Of a DNA stretch of 64,000 nucleotides, positions 47,960 through 59,718 are shown piece by piece. A program made the translations under genes and the position numbers. The notes beneath the pieces were generated by a model. It ran no database searches. It was given only the letters and a program-made list of their open reading frames with translations, and had not been told where the DNA came from. Source of the stretch: Dendrobium chrysotoxum (lineage: Eukaryota > Streptophyta > Magnoliopsida > Asparagales > Orchidaceae); NCBI GenBank assembly GCA_019925795.1, contig CM034311.1, forward strand, positions 18,606,926-18,670,925. Direction: 5' to 3'. Positions within the stretch are counted from its first letter, which is position 1, and each line of letters begins with the position of its first letter.

Positions 47960-50066
47960 TAAGGGAAAGCAATATTTTATCCCTAGGGAATCGAGGTTTG
48001 AATTGATACTAGGGTAGTGCTAAGGAGAGCGTGCTCTACCACTAGTGGATCTAATCCTAAGAGAAAGAAAAATTCAATCCCTAAAGAAAAAGAAGTCTGG
48101 GTCACTGTATAGGAAGGCATAATCCCTAACTACAGAAGGTCGAGTTTGAGTTTTGATTCCAAGGGAAGGGAAAACCTAACCCTAGATGATTGTGTTTAAA
48201 TTTAATTCTAAGGGAAGAAAAAATCTAACCTTTAGAATATTGAGTTTGAAATGATACTAAGGTAGTACTGGGGACAGTGTACTCTAGCACTAGTAGGCCT
48301 GGTCCTAAGGAAAGGGGAATCCTAATCTTAAAGGAAAAGAGGCCTTGGGTCACCGTGTAGGGAGGAAGAATTACTAACTATAGAGGGTTGAGTTTGAGTT
48401 TTGATTTCCAAGGGAAGGGAAAACCTAACCCTAGAGGATTGAGTTTAAAATTGAAACCAGGATAGTGCCACTGGGGGCGTTCTCTACCACTAGTGGGTTT
48501 AATCCTAGGGGAAGGGAAATCCTAAACCCTAAGGAGGAGAAGATTGAATGATCGTATAGGAAGGAAAAAATTTCTAACTATAGAGGATCGAGTCTAGATT
48601 TGAACCTAAGGGAAAGGAAATCCTAACCTTAGAAAATTGAATTTGAAATGATACTAGAGTAGTGTTGGATACAACGTACTCTACCACTTGTAGATCTAGT
48701 CCTAAGGGAAGAAACATCTAACCCTAAGGAGAAGAAGAGTGAATGATCGTATAGGAAGGAAGAATCCCTAACTATAGAGGATCAATTTAAAGTTTGATAC
48801 TAGGGTAGTGCCATGAGGGACATACTCTACCACCAGTAGATCTAGTCCTAAGGGAAGGAAGAACTTAACCTTAAAGACAAGAAAGCTTGATTTTGGAATT
48901 TAAAATTGAATCCAGGATTGTGCCACAGAGGACTTATTCCATCACTGTGGAATCTAATCTTAAGGGAAGGAGAATACTTACCCTAAGGAAAAGAGAACTG
49001 GATGATCTTATGAAAAGGGAGTATTGCTTCCTATACGAGATCAGGCTTAAAGTTTTGAATTTTGAAACTAGGATGGTACTGTAGAGGGCGTTATTCATCA
49101 TTAGGAAAATCTAATCCTAAGGAGAGAAATCATCTAACCTTAAGGAGAAGAAAGTTGGAGAACCCTGTGGGAACGAAACATTGCTTTCCACAGAAAGTCT
49201 GATCTAGATTTTGAACCTAGGATGGTGCCACAAAGGGCGTTATCCATCACTAGAAGACCTAATCCTAAGGAGAGAAAGCACGATGATTCACATCTATCCT
49301 TAAGGAAGAGAAGACTTGAAGACTTGTGGGAAGGAATGATTGCTTTCCACAAAAAGTCAGATCTAGATTTTGAACCTAGGATGGTGCCACAAAGGGCATT
49401 ATCCACCACTAGAAGATCTAATCCTAAGGAAAGAAAGCAAGATGATGCATATCTATCCTTAAGGAGAAGATGACTGGATGATTATGTGGGAAGGAAGCAC
49501 TGGGACTCACACCTAACCACAAAGGACTAGATTTAAATTTTGAAACTAGGATGGTACCACAACGGGCGTGCTCCATCACTAGTGAATAATCTTATGGAGA
49601 GGAAACTTGCTCTAAACAAAAGATCAGATTTAAATTTTAAAACTATGATGGTGCCACAATGGGCATGCTCCATCACTAGTGGATGATCTTGTTGAGAGGA
49701 AACTTGCTCTACATAAAAGATTAGGTCTGGATGATCATATGGGAATGAAATTTGCTTCACACAATAGATCGAATCTGGAATGATCATGTATAGAGGAAAC
49801 TTGCTCTACATAAGGATCGGGTCTGAAATAATCATATGTGAAGGAAACTTGCTTCACATAGAGGATCGAGTCTGGATAATCATGTGTAGAGAAAACTTGC
49901 TCTACACAGAGGATTAAGTCTAAGTTGATCATGTGTAGAGGAAATTTATTCTAGACAGAGGATTAAGTCTGGATGATCGTATATAGAGGAAACTTGCTCT
50001 ATATAGAGGATCGAGTCTGGATAATCATGTGTAGAGAAAACTTGCTCTACATAGAGGATCGAGTCT
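47960..50066. repeat. Tandem array, irregular 100-250-bp units
   Basis: At least eleven units share a core with GGTAGTGC or GGATGGTGCCA, then a GGGC/GAGCGT...CTC segment, CTACCACTAGTRGRTCTARTCCTAAGG, and a GGAAGGAAGAATC...CTATAGAGGATCGAG tail. The CACTAG-type core lies near 48038, 48286, 48487, 48683, 48827, 48940, 49092, 49242, 49402, 49573 and 49669, so spacing shortens from about 250 to about 100-170 bp. Short frames inside are repeat products. Confidence 0.85.
49690..50066. repeat. 48-50-bp subrepeat at the end of the array
   Basis: About seven units of GGAAACTTGCTCTACAYARAGGATCGAGTCTGGATRATCATGTGTAGA type follow one another to 50066, a sequence present once per unit in the larger array (last units). 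This indicates a younger round of amplification at the array edge. Confidence 0.8.
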
Positions 50067-52359
50067 GGATTCTTGGAATTTGAGGTTTGAATGATTTTTG
50101 AATTTAAATTGACTTAGTCTTGAAATTGATGTGTTTTAAATTTGAATTTTGATTTGATTTTGATTTTAAATTTTAAAAGTTTTGAGATTTGATTTTGAAT
50201 TTAAAGGGTTTTGAATTTAATTTTTAGTTTTACACTCATCTGGCATGGTACTTCTTGAAGAGCCTTCCCAATGTTTGAAAATATTGGGTAGCATTCTTCA
50301 GGGTTGATCAGTCAATTAGAAATTCTCTCAAAGATCATCATTAGAATGAATGATCCAGTCAATGTTGATTCAAGCTCTACATTAATTTTACAATAGATTA
50401 GAAGTGGTCTCCAAAAGACTACGACTAAATCTCCTATTTGGGAGTTCTAAAGTGACACAACTTATCAATATCTTGAATCAAACGTGACTTATAAACTTTT
50501 AAACTTTATTGAGCACGTATTTGATTTTTATTTGAGGCCCACGAGCTCCTTAAATCAGAGTCATGCACTCTGCTCAATTAGAATTTGATTTTGAGCAACA
50601 AGTCTCAGCGAAGAAAACTATGCTCTTAGATCAGAATGATCTAGGACCCAGCACAGGGTATGGTTTTGATTTTGAACGATAATTTCCAGTAATAGAAAAT
50701 ACTCCTCTAGTGGGATTTATCTTGGACCCAGCATAGAGTGTAATTTTATAGAGAAGGTCTTAAAGGAAAAGATGCCCATGTGAAAGGACTCACACATATT
50801 CCTCAAGGACTAGATTTGAATTTTCATCAAGAGTAGAAGATTCATTCATTTTATTAAAAAATTTCCTCTAACAATTTGGGCCTTGTTGGAATGACAAGCG
50901 GGAACAAATTCAGAAGCACAATGAAAAGTTAAGTGACTCCAACTAACCTAAAAAGATTTAAGGATTTAGGTTTAGTTGACCCAGGCCAAGCTTCATAGAA
51001 ACTAACTGGTGTCTCTCTTGAATATTTTGAATTAAAATCTATTCCAAAGTAACTTAAGTTGAGTAAAGAAATTTGATCTTTTCAATTCTCTTACACAAGA
51101 GATTTTTATATCTTGATAGATTATCGATGCATAATGATTAATCTAAATTCAAGATTTTTAAAATCAAGCAAATTAAAATTGACTGGATCTTTTGAGATTT
51201 AAGGATTTAGAAGAAGGGAGCCTCTTTCTTCTCTTTTCTTTTCTTGGTGGCGTACTTTGTGCATCTTTTGATTTATAGTGCATTCTGCACTACTTTTTGA
51301 ATTTTGGCGCATTCGTGCATCTTTTGACTTCAGGTGCACTTTGTGTATTTCTTAATTTTTTTGGTGCTCTTAGCGTATCTTTTAACTTTTTGATTGATTT
51401 TGAGAAGAGGCTGCACCTTCTTTATTTTAATCCCAGGATTACATCTCAAGTATAAGAGAGGAAAACTTATTCTCTTATTCAAGGATGGATAATCCTCATG
51501 GCAGAACTCAATCTTTTTGAAAAGAATGTCGGCTTAACTTTTGAAAATCATTGAATAGATTTTAAGCACGTAAGACACGTCTATTAAGATAAAAAAAATG
51601 CAAGAAGATTGAGAAGATTTTCATTTCACAAGTCAACTTAAGTTTGATATTAATTTTAGTTCAACAATTAAATCAATTCCACAAAAGAGGTCGGAGGGAG
51701 GGGTATTCAAACATTTGATAGAGTCAACTGCAACTTTCTTCTGTTTAAGACTTAAAATAGAGGTCAATTTTCACTAAAAAGATGGATCAACTATCTTGAA
51801 AATTTGGATCCAGTACACTTAAGAAATTGATAAGTTTTTCCTTAAAAAGTTGCAAGTCTAGGTGGCATGACCCCAGCAAAAAGGAATTGAATTCCTGTGA
51901 TCTCCTTTAGAGGGAGAAACTGTTATGGGACCTGCACTATCCTAGTGGCATCATTTTAATCAAAAGATTTATCATGATAGAACCCTGTTGAAAGTTAAAT
52001 TTTAACGATATAACTATCTGATATAATCTTAGATTCTTTTCCCCTCTACCATTACTAGTGGCCTAGTAATTAGGAAAGTGGCACCCCGAGTGGTTTCTAC
52101 ACCTCTTCCTCTCTAGTTGATGTAGTGGGACATGTATAGAAATGTGACCTAACATCTTCTAGTAGAGTGGACGGGTCATAACCTTCAATTGGGGGCCTAG
52201 AGCCTAGTACTTGTGTTTGTTCAATTCTGGCTTGATTGATTCTCATTGTGTAGTAGTCGAGAAGGTGTATTGAAGATCGCGCTCTCATTTCTACAACCTC
52301 CTTCCTTTGGGAAAAAGGAGAAGGGTGGAAACTGAAAGTTTGATAGGGATATTAAGCAC
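50067..52359. other. Non-coding sequence between array and Sirevirus LTR
   Basis: AT-rich with TTTGAATTTTGA words to 50230, then unique-looking sequence. A duplicated block GATCTAGGACCCAGCACAGGG (50637 onward) and ATCTTGGACCCAGCATAGAG (50720 onward) has a period of about 80 bp. A minisatellite lies at 51245-51400. No gene recognised; the general layout resembles the Sirevirus 3' non-coding region at 53.75-55.47 kb. Confidence 0.45.
51245..51400. repeat. Degenerate minisatellite (GCGCAnTTYGTGCATCTTTTGA-like)
   Basis: Four to five units of about 32-38 bp with a GTGCATCTTTTGA-like core at 51258, 51285 (diverged), 51318, 51345 and 51373. The same word family occurs at 54640-54810 inside the Sirevirus element. 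Confidence 0.6.
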
Positions 52360-53017
52360 TGATGAACTAGTCCCAAGGCTAACCAAGAGGGGGGGGGGGT
52401 GAATTGGTTATTTAAAAATTCGAGAGTAATAGTAAAAAATCTTTTCGATGATTTGCAGCGGAAATAAGTAAATACTCAAATGAAAAGATTAAACATATAT
52501 TTCACCCAAGAATATAATCATAGAAAACTAAAGTGCAGAAAGTAATCAGAAAGAACACACCAGATTTTATAGTGGTTCGGTCAACTTGACCTACGTCCAC
52601 TCCCCAGAGCCTCCCCTTCGGGTACTGCACTAAACCAAAGTGACTCTCTTTCTGCTCCCACAGCAAGGCGGAGAAGCCTGTACAAAAACTCCTTTCCACC
52701 GACACGGTGAGGCAGAAAACCTGACCTCCTTTCGCTTCCTCCTGAAGCAGGCAGAGAACCTGAACTCCTTTTGCTTTCTCCTGAAGCGGACAGAGAACCC
52801 GGATCTTCTTACGAACGATCCTCCCACAAAGAACACCATCACGACAAGAGACGATGAGCGGAGAAGACGACTCTGATCCTTGCTTGGAGCAACCTTTGTG
52901 AATCCCTTACAAACTCCACCTCATAAGATCCTCTCTCTCTCCCCCAAACTCTCTCTCTCTAGGGTTTCTCTGTAAAGAAAAGTGGCAAAAGATTTTTCTT
53001 ATTGAAAGAAAAAGATC

Positions 53018-53024
53018 TTTTATA
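53018..53024 (-). promoter_or_regulatory. TATA box of the LTR
   Basis: CCTATAAAAG on the minus strand. It lies 44 bp downstream, in element orientation, of the nearest palindrome, dividing U3 from R. Confidence 0.6.
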
Positions 53025-53067
53025 GGAGGGCTCAAAATTTACCCTAAATCTCAACTGGTCCGCCAAG

Positions 53068-53701
53068 ATCGTCCAGGATGATCGATAGATCGTCCTGTAC
53101 GATCAGTTCAAAATCAGCTGTTTCAGCCTGGACGATCAGTGGAAAAAGTTATTCATATCATCTCGTACGATTCTGCGATCGTCCGGGACGATTAGTGTAA
53201 ATTCAAGAATTTCATCCAGGAGACCGCTTTGGTCGTCCAGAGAAACTTGTGCTGAACGACCTAAAAATGACTTGATCGTCCAGGACGATGAGGATATCGT
53301 CCTGTACGATTAGTTCAAAAAGTACCCAAATCATCATAATCACCGCTCTGGACGTATAGCTAAAACACACTACACGATCATGATCATCCCGGACGATATG
53401 ATTGTATCAATTAAATATTAATTGCTTTCCTTAATTATAAGACTAATTTAGGCATGATAGTACTGGATCGTCCAGGACGATACACATATCATCTGGGACG
53501 ATCAGACCAAATATCTAAAAATAAAACTTGCCTAACTTGATCTGGCGGCTGAGAATTTTTGATTTGAGCCTATCAACCCGTACGATATATGGATCGTCCA
53601 GGACGATCAGCTTAATCAGACAGACTTAACTTGGTCGCCCTAATTAGGGATTCTATTTTTACTTGATCGTCCAGGACGATGTGAATATCGTCCAGGACGA
53701 T
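53068..53701. repeat. LTR palindrome array: ATCGTCC-N-GGACGAT pairs, 21 bp apart
   Basis: 15-bp sites with 7-bp arms start at 53068/53089, 53157/53178, 53275/53296, 53383, 53467/53488, 53572/53593 and 53666/53687. In all six pairs the two sites start exactly 21 bp apart, and the pairs recur about every 87-118 bp, making about seven tandem units. Several sites are perfect (ATCGTCCAGGACGAT); others differ at one to five positions. All lie upstream of the TATA box in element orientation. Sireviruses are known for conserved LTR palindromes. Confidence 0.85.
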
Positions 53702-53738
53702 CTGAATAAAAAATTAAACAGAAACTCTAATTCACTCA

Positions 53739-53752
53739 AGCTCTCCCCCTGA
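53739..53752 (-). other. Polypurine tract
   Basis: TCAGGGGGAGAGCT on the minus strand directly before the LTR start, the plus-strand priming site of LTR retrotransposons. Confidence 0.75.
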
Positions 53753-55475
53753 GTGTGTGTGTGTAAGGTTACTTAGCTAGGGGATCAGTTACATTATAAT
53801 TGACTCAAGAAAAGGAAAATAGTACATTTAGACACACTTGGACCTGATCTTGAGTTGGCTTGAGTTACTTTTGATCTTTTGTACCTGAAATAGATTAGGC
53901 AAGCAAAATAGAATACAAACAAGTTTGTCATCATCAAAACCAGATTTGCAATAATCTCGCCCTTTTTAATGATGGCAAACATCAGTGCAGTAGTTTTAAA
54001 ATAAAAGAACTAGGAGATCGAAAAATAAATTTCTTTCCAAACTTCATTGCACAACCAGACTAGTACAGGAAAAATGAAGTAACCAACACAAGACAAGCTC
54101 AATGCATAAAATAAAAACTACTACAACTGACTCTCCCTTTTGACATCACAAAAAGGAGGAGGAATAAAAATAACAGTACAAACAGAAAATAGTACAAAAA
54201 AATACATACAGTAAAACGAAAAATAAAAGTAGAGTAAATAAAACTTCAAAACGAGAACACAAAAAATAACAATTTTTTTTAAATCGATCTGCTCCAATAA
54301 ATCAGAATTTTCCCTTGATTTTAAATCCAAAAACCAATAAGAAGACGATTGACAGCGTTGAAATCTAAAAAAATTAGAAAATTGACTTTTGTAACTCCCA
54401 CCTCGGACACCTTATAGATGGAAATCCCTTTCAAAATAGAAAAACCAATTCAAAAGAACAGAAATTAGATTCGAAAAGAGATCCTTTCAAGCCTCGTTCC
54501 AGAAAAATATCTGATATAATAGTGTTCCAAAGTAATAAATCCAAAATCAGAATTTTCAAACTCAAGCTTTTGAAAATATTAAGTGGCGCACAGATTTTTC
54601 TAAGACATTTAATGATCTGAAAGGGAAGAAAGCTTGATTTGGGCTCATTTTGTGCCTCTTTTTTCAATTTGTTTGATGTTTTGCGCATCTTTTAATTTTT
54701 GATACACTTTGTGTATCTTTTTGTTTGGCGACATTTCGCATCTTTTCAGTTTTGGGCTCATTTTATGCCTCTTTTTCAATTTATTTGACGCACTGTGCAT
54801 CTTTTGTAAGCTTTCTCCCTCTCAAAATTATTAAAGGATCTCATCTATAAAATTACCTTCCAGACATAAGAGATGCCAAAGCTTACTCTCTACAATAAGG
54901 AAGAGTAATTCACAAAATAAAAACCATGCATCGTATGATAAATGCAATCACTTGGTTTAGAAAATCATAATAATGACTCAAGACTTTGAAAATACTATTC
55001 ATATGAGGTACATTACTGTAGGAAGATAAAATAAATCTCTATTTTAAAAACTAATATTTTAATTTTGAAGAAGATTTTTATCCAAAAGAAATAATACACC
55101 AGTAAAGGAGTTAGAGGAAGAGAAATAATCATCAATATTTCTTTCCTTTAACAGATCCAGTGGAATCAATCACTACTTACGAGCTTCCAAATAAAAATAA
55201 GGCAAAACTCTCAGTCAGAAATTCAGTTTATCAGTAGTAGTGAGCAGTGATTTAATTTTGAAAGAGATAAAATAGTAAACCAAAGAGATGAACCAGTAAA
55301 TAAAAATAGGTAGAAAATCACATCAAAATAAATACTCAAGTCAAACTAATAGCAAGGCTAAAATAGAAATCAGCAGAAAAAATACAAACAACATAAAGCA
55401 AATAATCAAATCAAATAGCTAACTAACATAAACAAGATGAAAAACAAACAAATCAGAAATCAGTAGTCATCAGAA
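53753..55475 (-). other. 3' non-coding region of the Sirevirus element
   Basis: About 1.7 kb between the RNase H stop and the polypurine tract. No env-like frame is visible. It includes a minisatellite at 54640-54810 (GGCGACATTTCGCATCTTTT, GACGCACTGTGCATCTTTT type units) related to the one at 51.25 kb. A long region between pol and the LTR is usual in Sireviruses. Confidence 0.5.
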
Positions 55476-58400
55476 TCAATCATTTATATCAATCACTCCT
55501 AATCTAGTCCTCAAAATACTGAATGAGTCAAAGGCTAGTGGTTTAGTAAATATGTTGGCCAGCTGATTTTCAGTTGCTACATGATGTAGCTCAATGTCCC
55601 TTTTCGTAACATGGTCCCTAATGAAGTGATACCTTATATCAATGTGTTTGGTTCTAGAATGTTGGACTGGATTCTTAGAAATACAGATGGCACTAGTATT
55701 ATCACATAGAATAGAAATTGTGTCCACAGGTAATCTTAAATCCAAGACTTGTTGCTTCAACCAAAGAACTTGGGCCACACAACTTCCTAAGGTAATGTAC
55801 TCAGCTTCAGCAGTAGAAAGTGCAACTGAGTTCTATTTTCTACAAGACCAGGAGACTAAAGACTGTCCTATGAATTGATAAGTTTTAGAAGTGCTCTTTC
55901 TATCCACCTTACACCCTACAAAGTCAGAATCAGAATATCCAATTATCTCAAAAGAGGTGCTGTGAATAGGGTACCCAATTCCTAGGTTTGGTGTTCCTAA
56001 AGGATATCTAAGAATTCTCTTAACAGTAGTCAGGTGGGACTCTTTAGGATCAGCCTGAAACCTAGCACAAAGACAAAAACTAAACATGATATCAGGTCGG
56101 CTAGCAGTCAGGTAAAGCAGTGATCCAATTATTCCTCTATACTTCTTCTGATCAATAGATTTTTCACTTGAATCCTTATCTAACTGAACAGAGGAGCTCA
56201 TGGGAGTATTGATTGGCTTGGCTTTGTCCATTTCATATTTCTTTAAAATATTCTTAGTGTATTTAGATTGATTGAGAAAGGTTCCATTATCCATTTGTCT
56301 TATGCTAAACCCCGAAAAGTAGGACAATTCTCCCATCATACTCATCTCAAACTCCTTACTCATTATTTTAGAAAACTCATCACATAAATATTTATCATAA
56401 GATCCAAAAATTATATCATCAACATAGATCTGGGCAATGAGTAAGTCATCCCCTATTCTCCTCAAAAAAGGGTGATGTTTATGCTCCCCTTAACAAACTC
56501 TCTTTCTAATAAGAATGTGCTAAGCCTCTCATACCAAGCTCTAGGTGCCTGTTTCAATCCATATAACGCCTTTTTTAATTTGTAAACATGATTTGGATAT
56601 TAGAAACTCTCAAAACCTAGGGGTTATTCTACAAAAATATCCTCTTTTATTATCCCATTTAAAAAGGCACTCTTGACATCCATTTGAAACAACTTAAATC
56701 CCTTATAACAGGCAAAGGCTAGTAGCACTCTAATGGCTTCCAATCTAGCTACAAGGGTAAAGGTCTCCTCAAAGTCAATCCCTTCAATCTGATTATACCT
56801 CTTAGCCACCAATCTTGCCTTATTCCTAACCACCACACCAGAATCATTCATCTTATTCTTAAAGACCCACTAGGTTTCCACTATACTTTGATTCCTAGGT
56901 CTTTCTACTAACTCCTAAACATCATTCCTTACAAATTGATTCAATTCTTCTTGCATAGCTAAGATCCAAAACTCATCAGAAAGGGCTTGATTGATGTTGG
57001 TGGGTTCAATCATTGAGATAAAGGCAGAGTGGTTTACTTCCTTCCTAAGTCCATGCCTAGTCCTAACACCTTCAGAAGGGTCTCCTAAGATCATTTCTTT
57101 AGGATGACTCGAAGAATATCTCTAATCTCTAGGCAGTGTTATTTGAGGTTCTACCCTTTCCTCCAGATTTGCATTTTCAACCCCTTGGATAATCTCCACT
57201 ACCTCTTCTTCTTCCTCAACTCTAGTCACCTTAGGATCAGATTCATCAAACACCACATGAGTTGTCTCTTCCACCACCAAAGTCCTCTTATTGAACACCC
57301 TAAAGGATTTCCCCACACTAGAATAGCCTAAGAACACTCCTTCATCAGATTTGGGGTCAAACTTTCCTAAGGATGATTTCCCGTTGTTCAAAATGAAAAC
57401 CTTACAGCCAAGGACATGGAGGTGGGATAGGTTTGGATTTCTACCCTTAATAATCTCATAAGGTGTCTTATTCAGATTTGATCTTACATTCATCATATTC
57501 AGCACATAACATGCAGTGTTCACCGCTTCAGCCCAAAAGTATTTTGAAAGTGAATAACTCAGCAAGCATGGCTCTAGCGACTTCCACTAAGGTCCTGTTC
57601 TTTCTTTTAGCTACCCCGTTCTACTAAGGGGTACTAGGAGCTGAAAAATTATGACTAATCCCTTGCTCCTCACAGAAACTTCCAAACTTCATATTTCAAA
57701 CTTTCCACCATGATCACTATGAATAGTCCAGATCTCACAGCCTAACTTCTTCTGAATCCAAGTGGACCAGGACTTAAATTCATCAAATGACTCAGATTTA
57801 TGTGACAGAAATTTAATCCAAGTGAACCTCAAGTAATCATCAATAATCACAAGACCATAGACTTCCCCCCTAAGCTGGCAGTGCTAATGGGTCCAAAGAG
57901 ATCCATGTGAAGGACTTCTAAAGATCTAGAGGTGCTAATATCCTTAACAGAGTGAAAAGAGGACTGGGCTTGCTTCCCTAACAGACAGACATCACACAGG
58001 TGGTCCTTAGTAAACTTAAGCTTGGGCACACCTCTAACTAAGTCTTTTTGGGTGACTCTCCTAAGGGTTTTCATACTGGCATGACACAATCTCCTATGCC
58101 ACAATTAAGACTCATCAGCAGCAGTTTTTAAGCAAATTAAATTTTCAGCTTTAATGCAACTTACATCCAGCTTGTAGATATTGTTGATCCTTTATCCCTA
58201 TAAAATAATTTTATTATTTAAGCTTAAAATGTAGCAAGTGGGCAGGAATTTGATGCTGTATCCTTTGTCACAGAGTTGACTGATGCTCAGCAAGTTGTGT
58301 TTCAATCCATCTATAAGTAAAATATTATCAATCATAAAATTCTTTAAATCACCAATTATACCTGAACCTACCATCCTCCTGGTGGTGTTATCTCTAAGTG

Positions 58401-59642
58401 TAACCTTGTCTCCAGCCCTGGCCTCCAGCAAAATGAACTGATTTGCATCTCTAGTCATGTGTCTTGAACATCCACTGTCCAGGTACCATATGCTCTCACG
58501 AGGTCTTGTGTGAGATCACAGCTACAAAATTATAAAATGTCAAATTTAGGAACCCAAACAGATTTTGGTTCCTTCTTATGAAAAGAAGAATACAATTTAT
58601 GTGTGCTGTGTTGTAAAACAGGCAATTTGGGCCTCCACACCTATTGTATACTATAGTAAACAGTGCAGGTGTGAGAAATGTGTCCTAACATGCCACAGGA
58701 AAAATATCTAACACCAGAAAAAGGGTTAACTAATCTACGTGGGTGATAGTGCCTCTTCTTAGGTTTGAATGAAACATGCTTTGATAATTTTGAAACAGAT
58801 TCTTCAAAAGGTGGAGGTGCATAAAACTGTGTAAAAGTAGGAGGTATTTTATTTTTCTCAAAAGCACTGATTTTAACTTTTAGAAATTCATTCTCCTTGT
58901 TAAGACTTGCAATTTCAAATTTCAATGCATCATTACTACTCTCCACTTCACATGCCAGATTGTCTAATTCTTTAAAAGCTCTTTCTAAATCAACATGCGA
59001 GATTTTTAATGAATCATGCTCAGTAACTAAATCAGAATATTTTTTGTTCAATTCATCAAACTCATCAAGTAAAGTCATGTGATTGCAATCAAAAGTAGAA
59101 TGATCTTTAATTAAAATTTCATGCTCTTTTTGTAAGTTCAGAAATTCTAGTTTCAGGCTAGCATGAGTTTTCTTAAGCTTCCTATACGATGCATGAATTA
59201 TTTCAGATATTTTAAATAATTTATCGTAAGTAAGCTCACATACCTCTTCCTGGTCAGACTGACCAGGATGATCATCAGCCATCAGACATAAATTTGTTTC
59301 CTCTTCAGCTTTAGTCTCAGAGGAGTTGGATATAGAATCTGCCCAGAACGCCTTCTGAATTTGCTTCTTGTCCTTCCTGAACTTGTGTTTTTCCTCACCC
59401 TTCTCCTTGCTTGGGTGAGCTTTAAGTGTAGGACAATCAGCCTTAATGTTTCCAGGCTTCCTGCATTCAAAACAGGTAATATCAGATGAACCGTTAAAAT
59501 TTTTGTTGGACTTACCCTTGTTCCACTTCTGAAAGTTCTTGTATTTCTTCATTAGAAAGCTTTTGAATTGCCTAGTGATCAAGGAAACATCATCACTATC
59601 AGACCTGGAAGAACTAGTATCACTCTCGTTGGCCTTCAGTGC
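55476..59642 (-). pseudogene. Sirevirus-like Ty1/copia gag-pol, 5' end removed by insertion
   Basis: Minus-strand order gag, protease, integrase, RT, RNase H. Gag (59642-58641) has two zinc knuckles, both decayed: CFECRKPGN (His replaced by Asn) and RYFSCGMLGHISHTC (first Cys replaced). Protease has the DSG active site at 58479-58471. Integrase has its HHCC region (WHRRLCH ... CDVCLLGK, about 58104-57970), HMDLFGP with the first catalytic Asp (about 57900), IHSDHGGKF with the second (about 57710), and the GKEG-like C-terminal part to 57122. RT spans about 56880-55850 with the YVDD box near 56420. RNase H (55835-55476) ends in TKHIDIRYHFIRD and a TAG/TGA-type stop. Stops and shifts separate the blocks, so it is inactive. 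The 5' part of gag and the 5' LTR are cut off at 59643. Confidence 0.88.
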
Positions 59643-59694
59643 TGTGGGCTCCGAAAATTCGGCCCCGGCCTCCGCCCGACTTTTTGTTTTCTTC

Positions 59695-59718
59695 GGGGGG
59701 GGGGGGGGGGGGGGGGAG
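59695..59718. repeat. Poly-G run, 24 bp
   Basis: Uninterrupted G24. The aligned position in copy 3 is only TTTCGGGAG (35382 area), so the run is an expansion in this copy, or a sequencing or assembly artefact. Confidence 0.85.

Larger units (their letters stand above)
52360..53738 (-). mobile_element. 3' LTR of Sirevirus-like Ty1/copia element
   Basis: The minus-strand LTR runs TGAGTGAATTAG (from 53738) to GTTCATCA (52360), 1,379 bp with TG...CA ends. It is preceded in element orientation by the purine tract AGGGGGAGAGCT. It contains a TATA box, a palindrome array and the widely shared TAGTGGTTCGGTCAACTTGACCTACG stretch (52570-52595). The partner LTR lies outside the window or was lost, so the pair cannot be compared for age. 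Confidence 0.7.

Noticed and set aside
49140..49932. Open frames on both strands with repeated residues
   Set aside because: Products of the tandem array; no family resemblance.
52502..52876. Open frames on both strands around the LTR start
   Set aside because: They lie in the R/U5 part of the copia LTR and reflect short CGGAGAA/CCTGAA repeats.
53068..53701. CRISPR-like array
   Set aside because: Repeats are short palindromes with spacers of unequal length inside a plant LTR; not a CRISPR.
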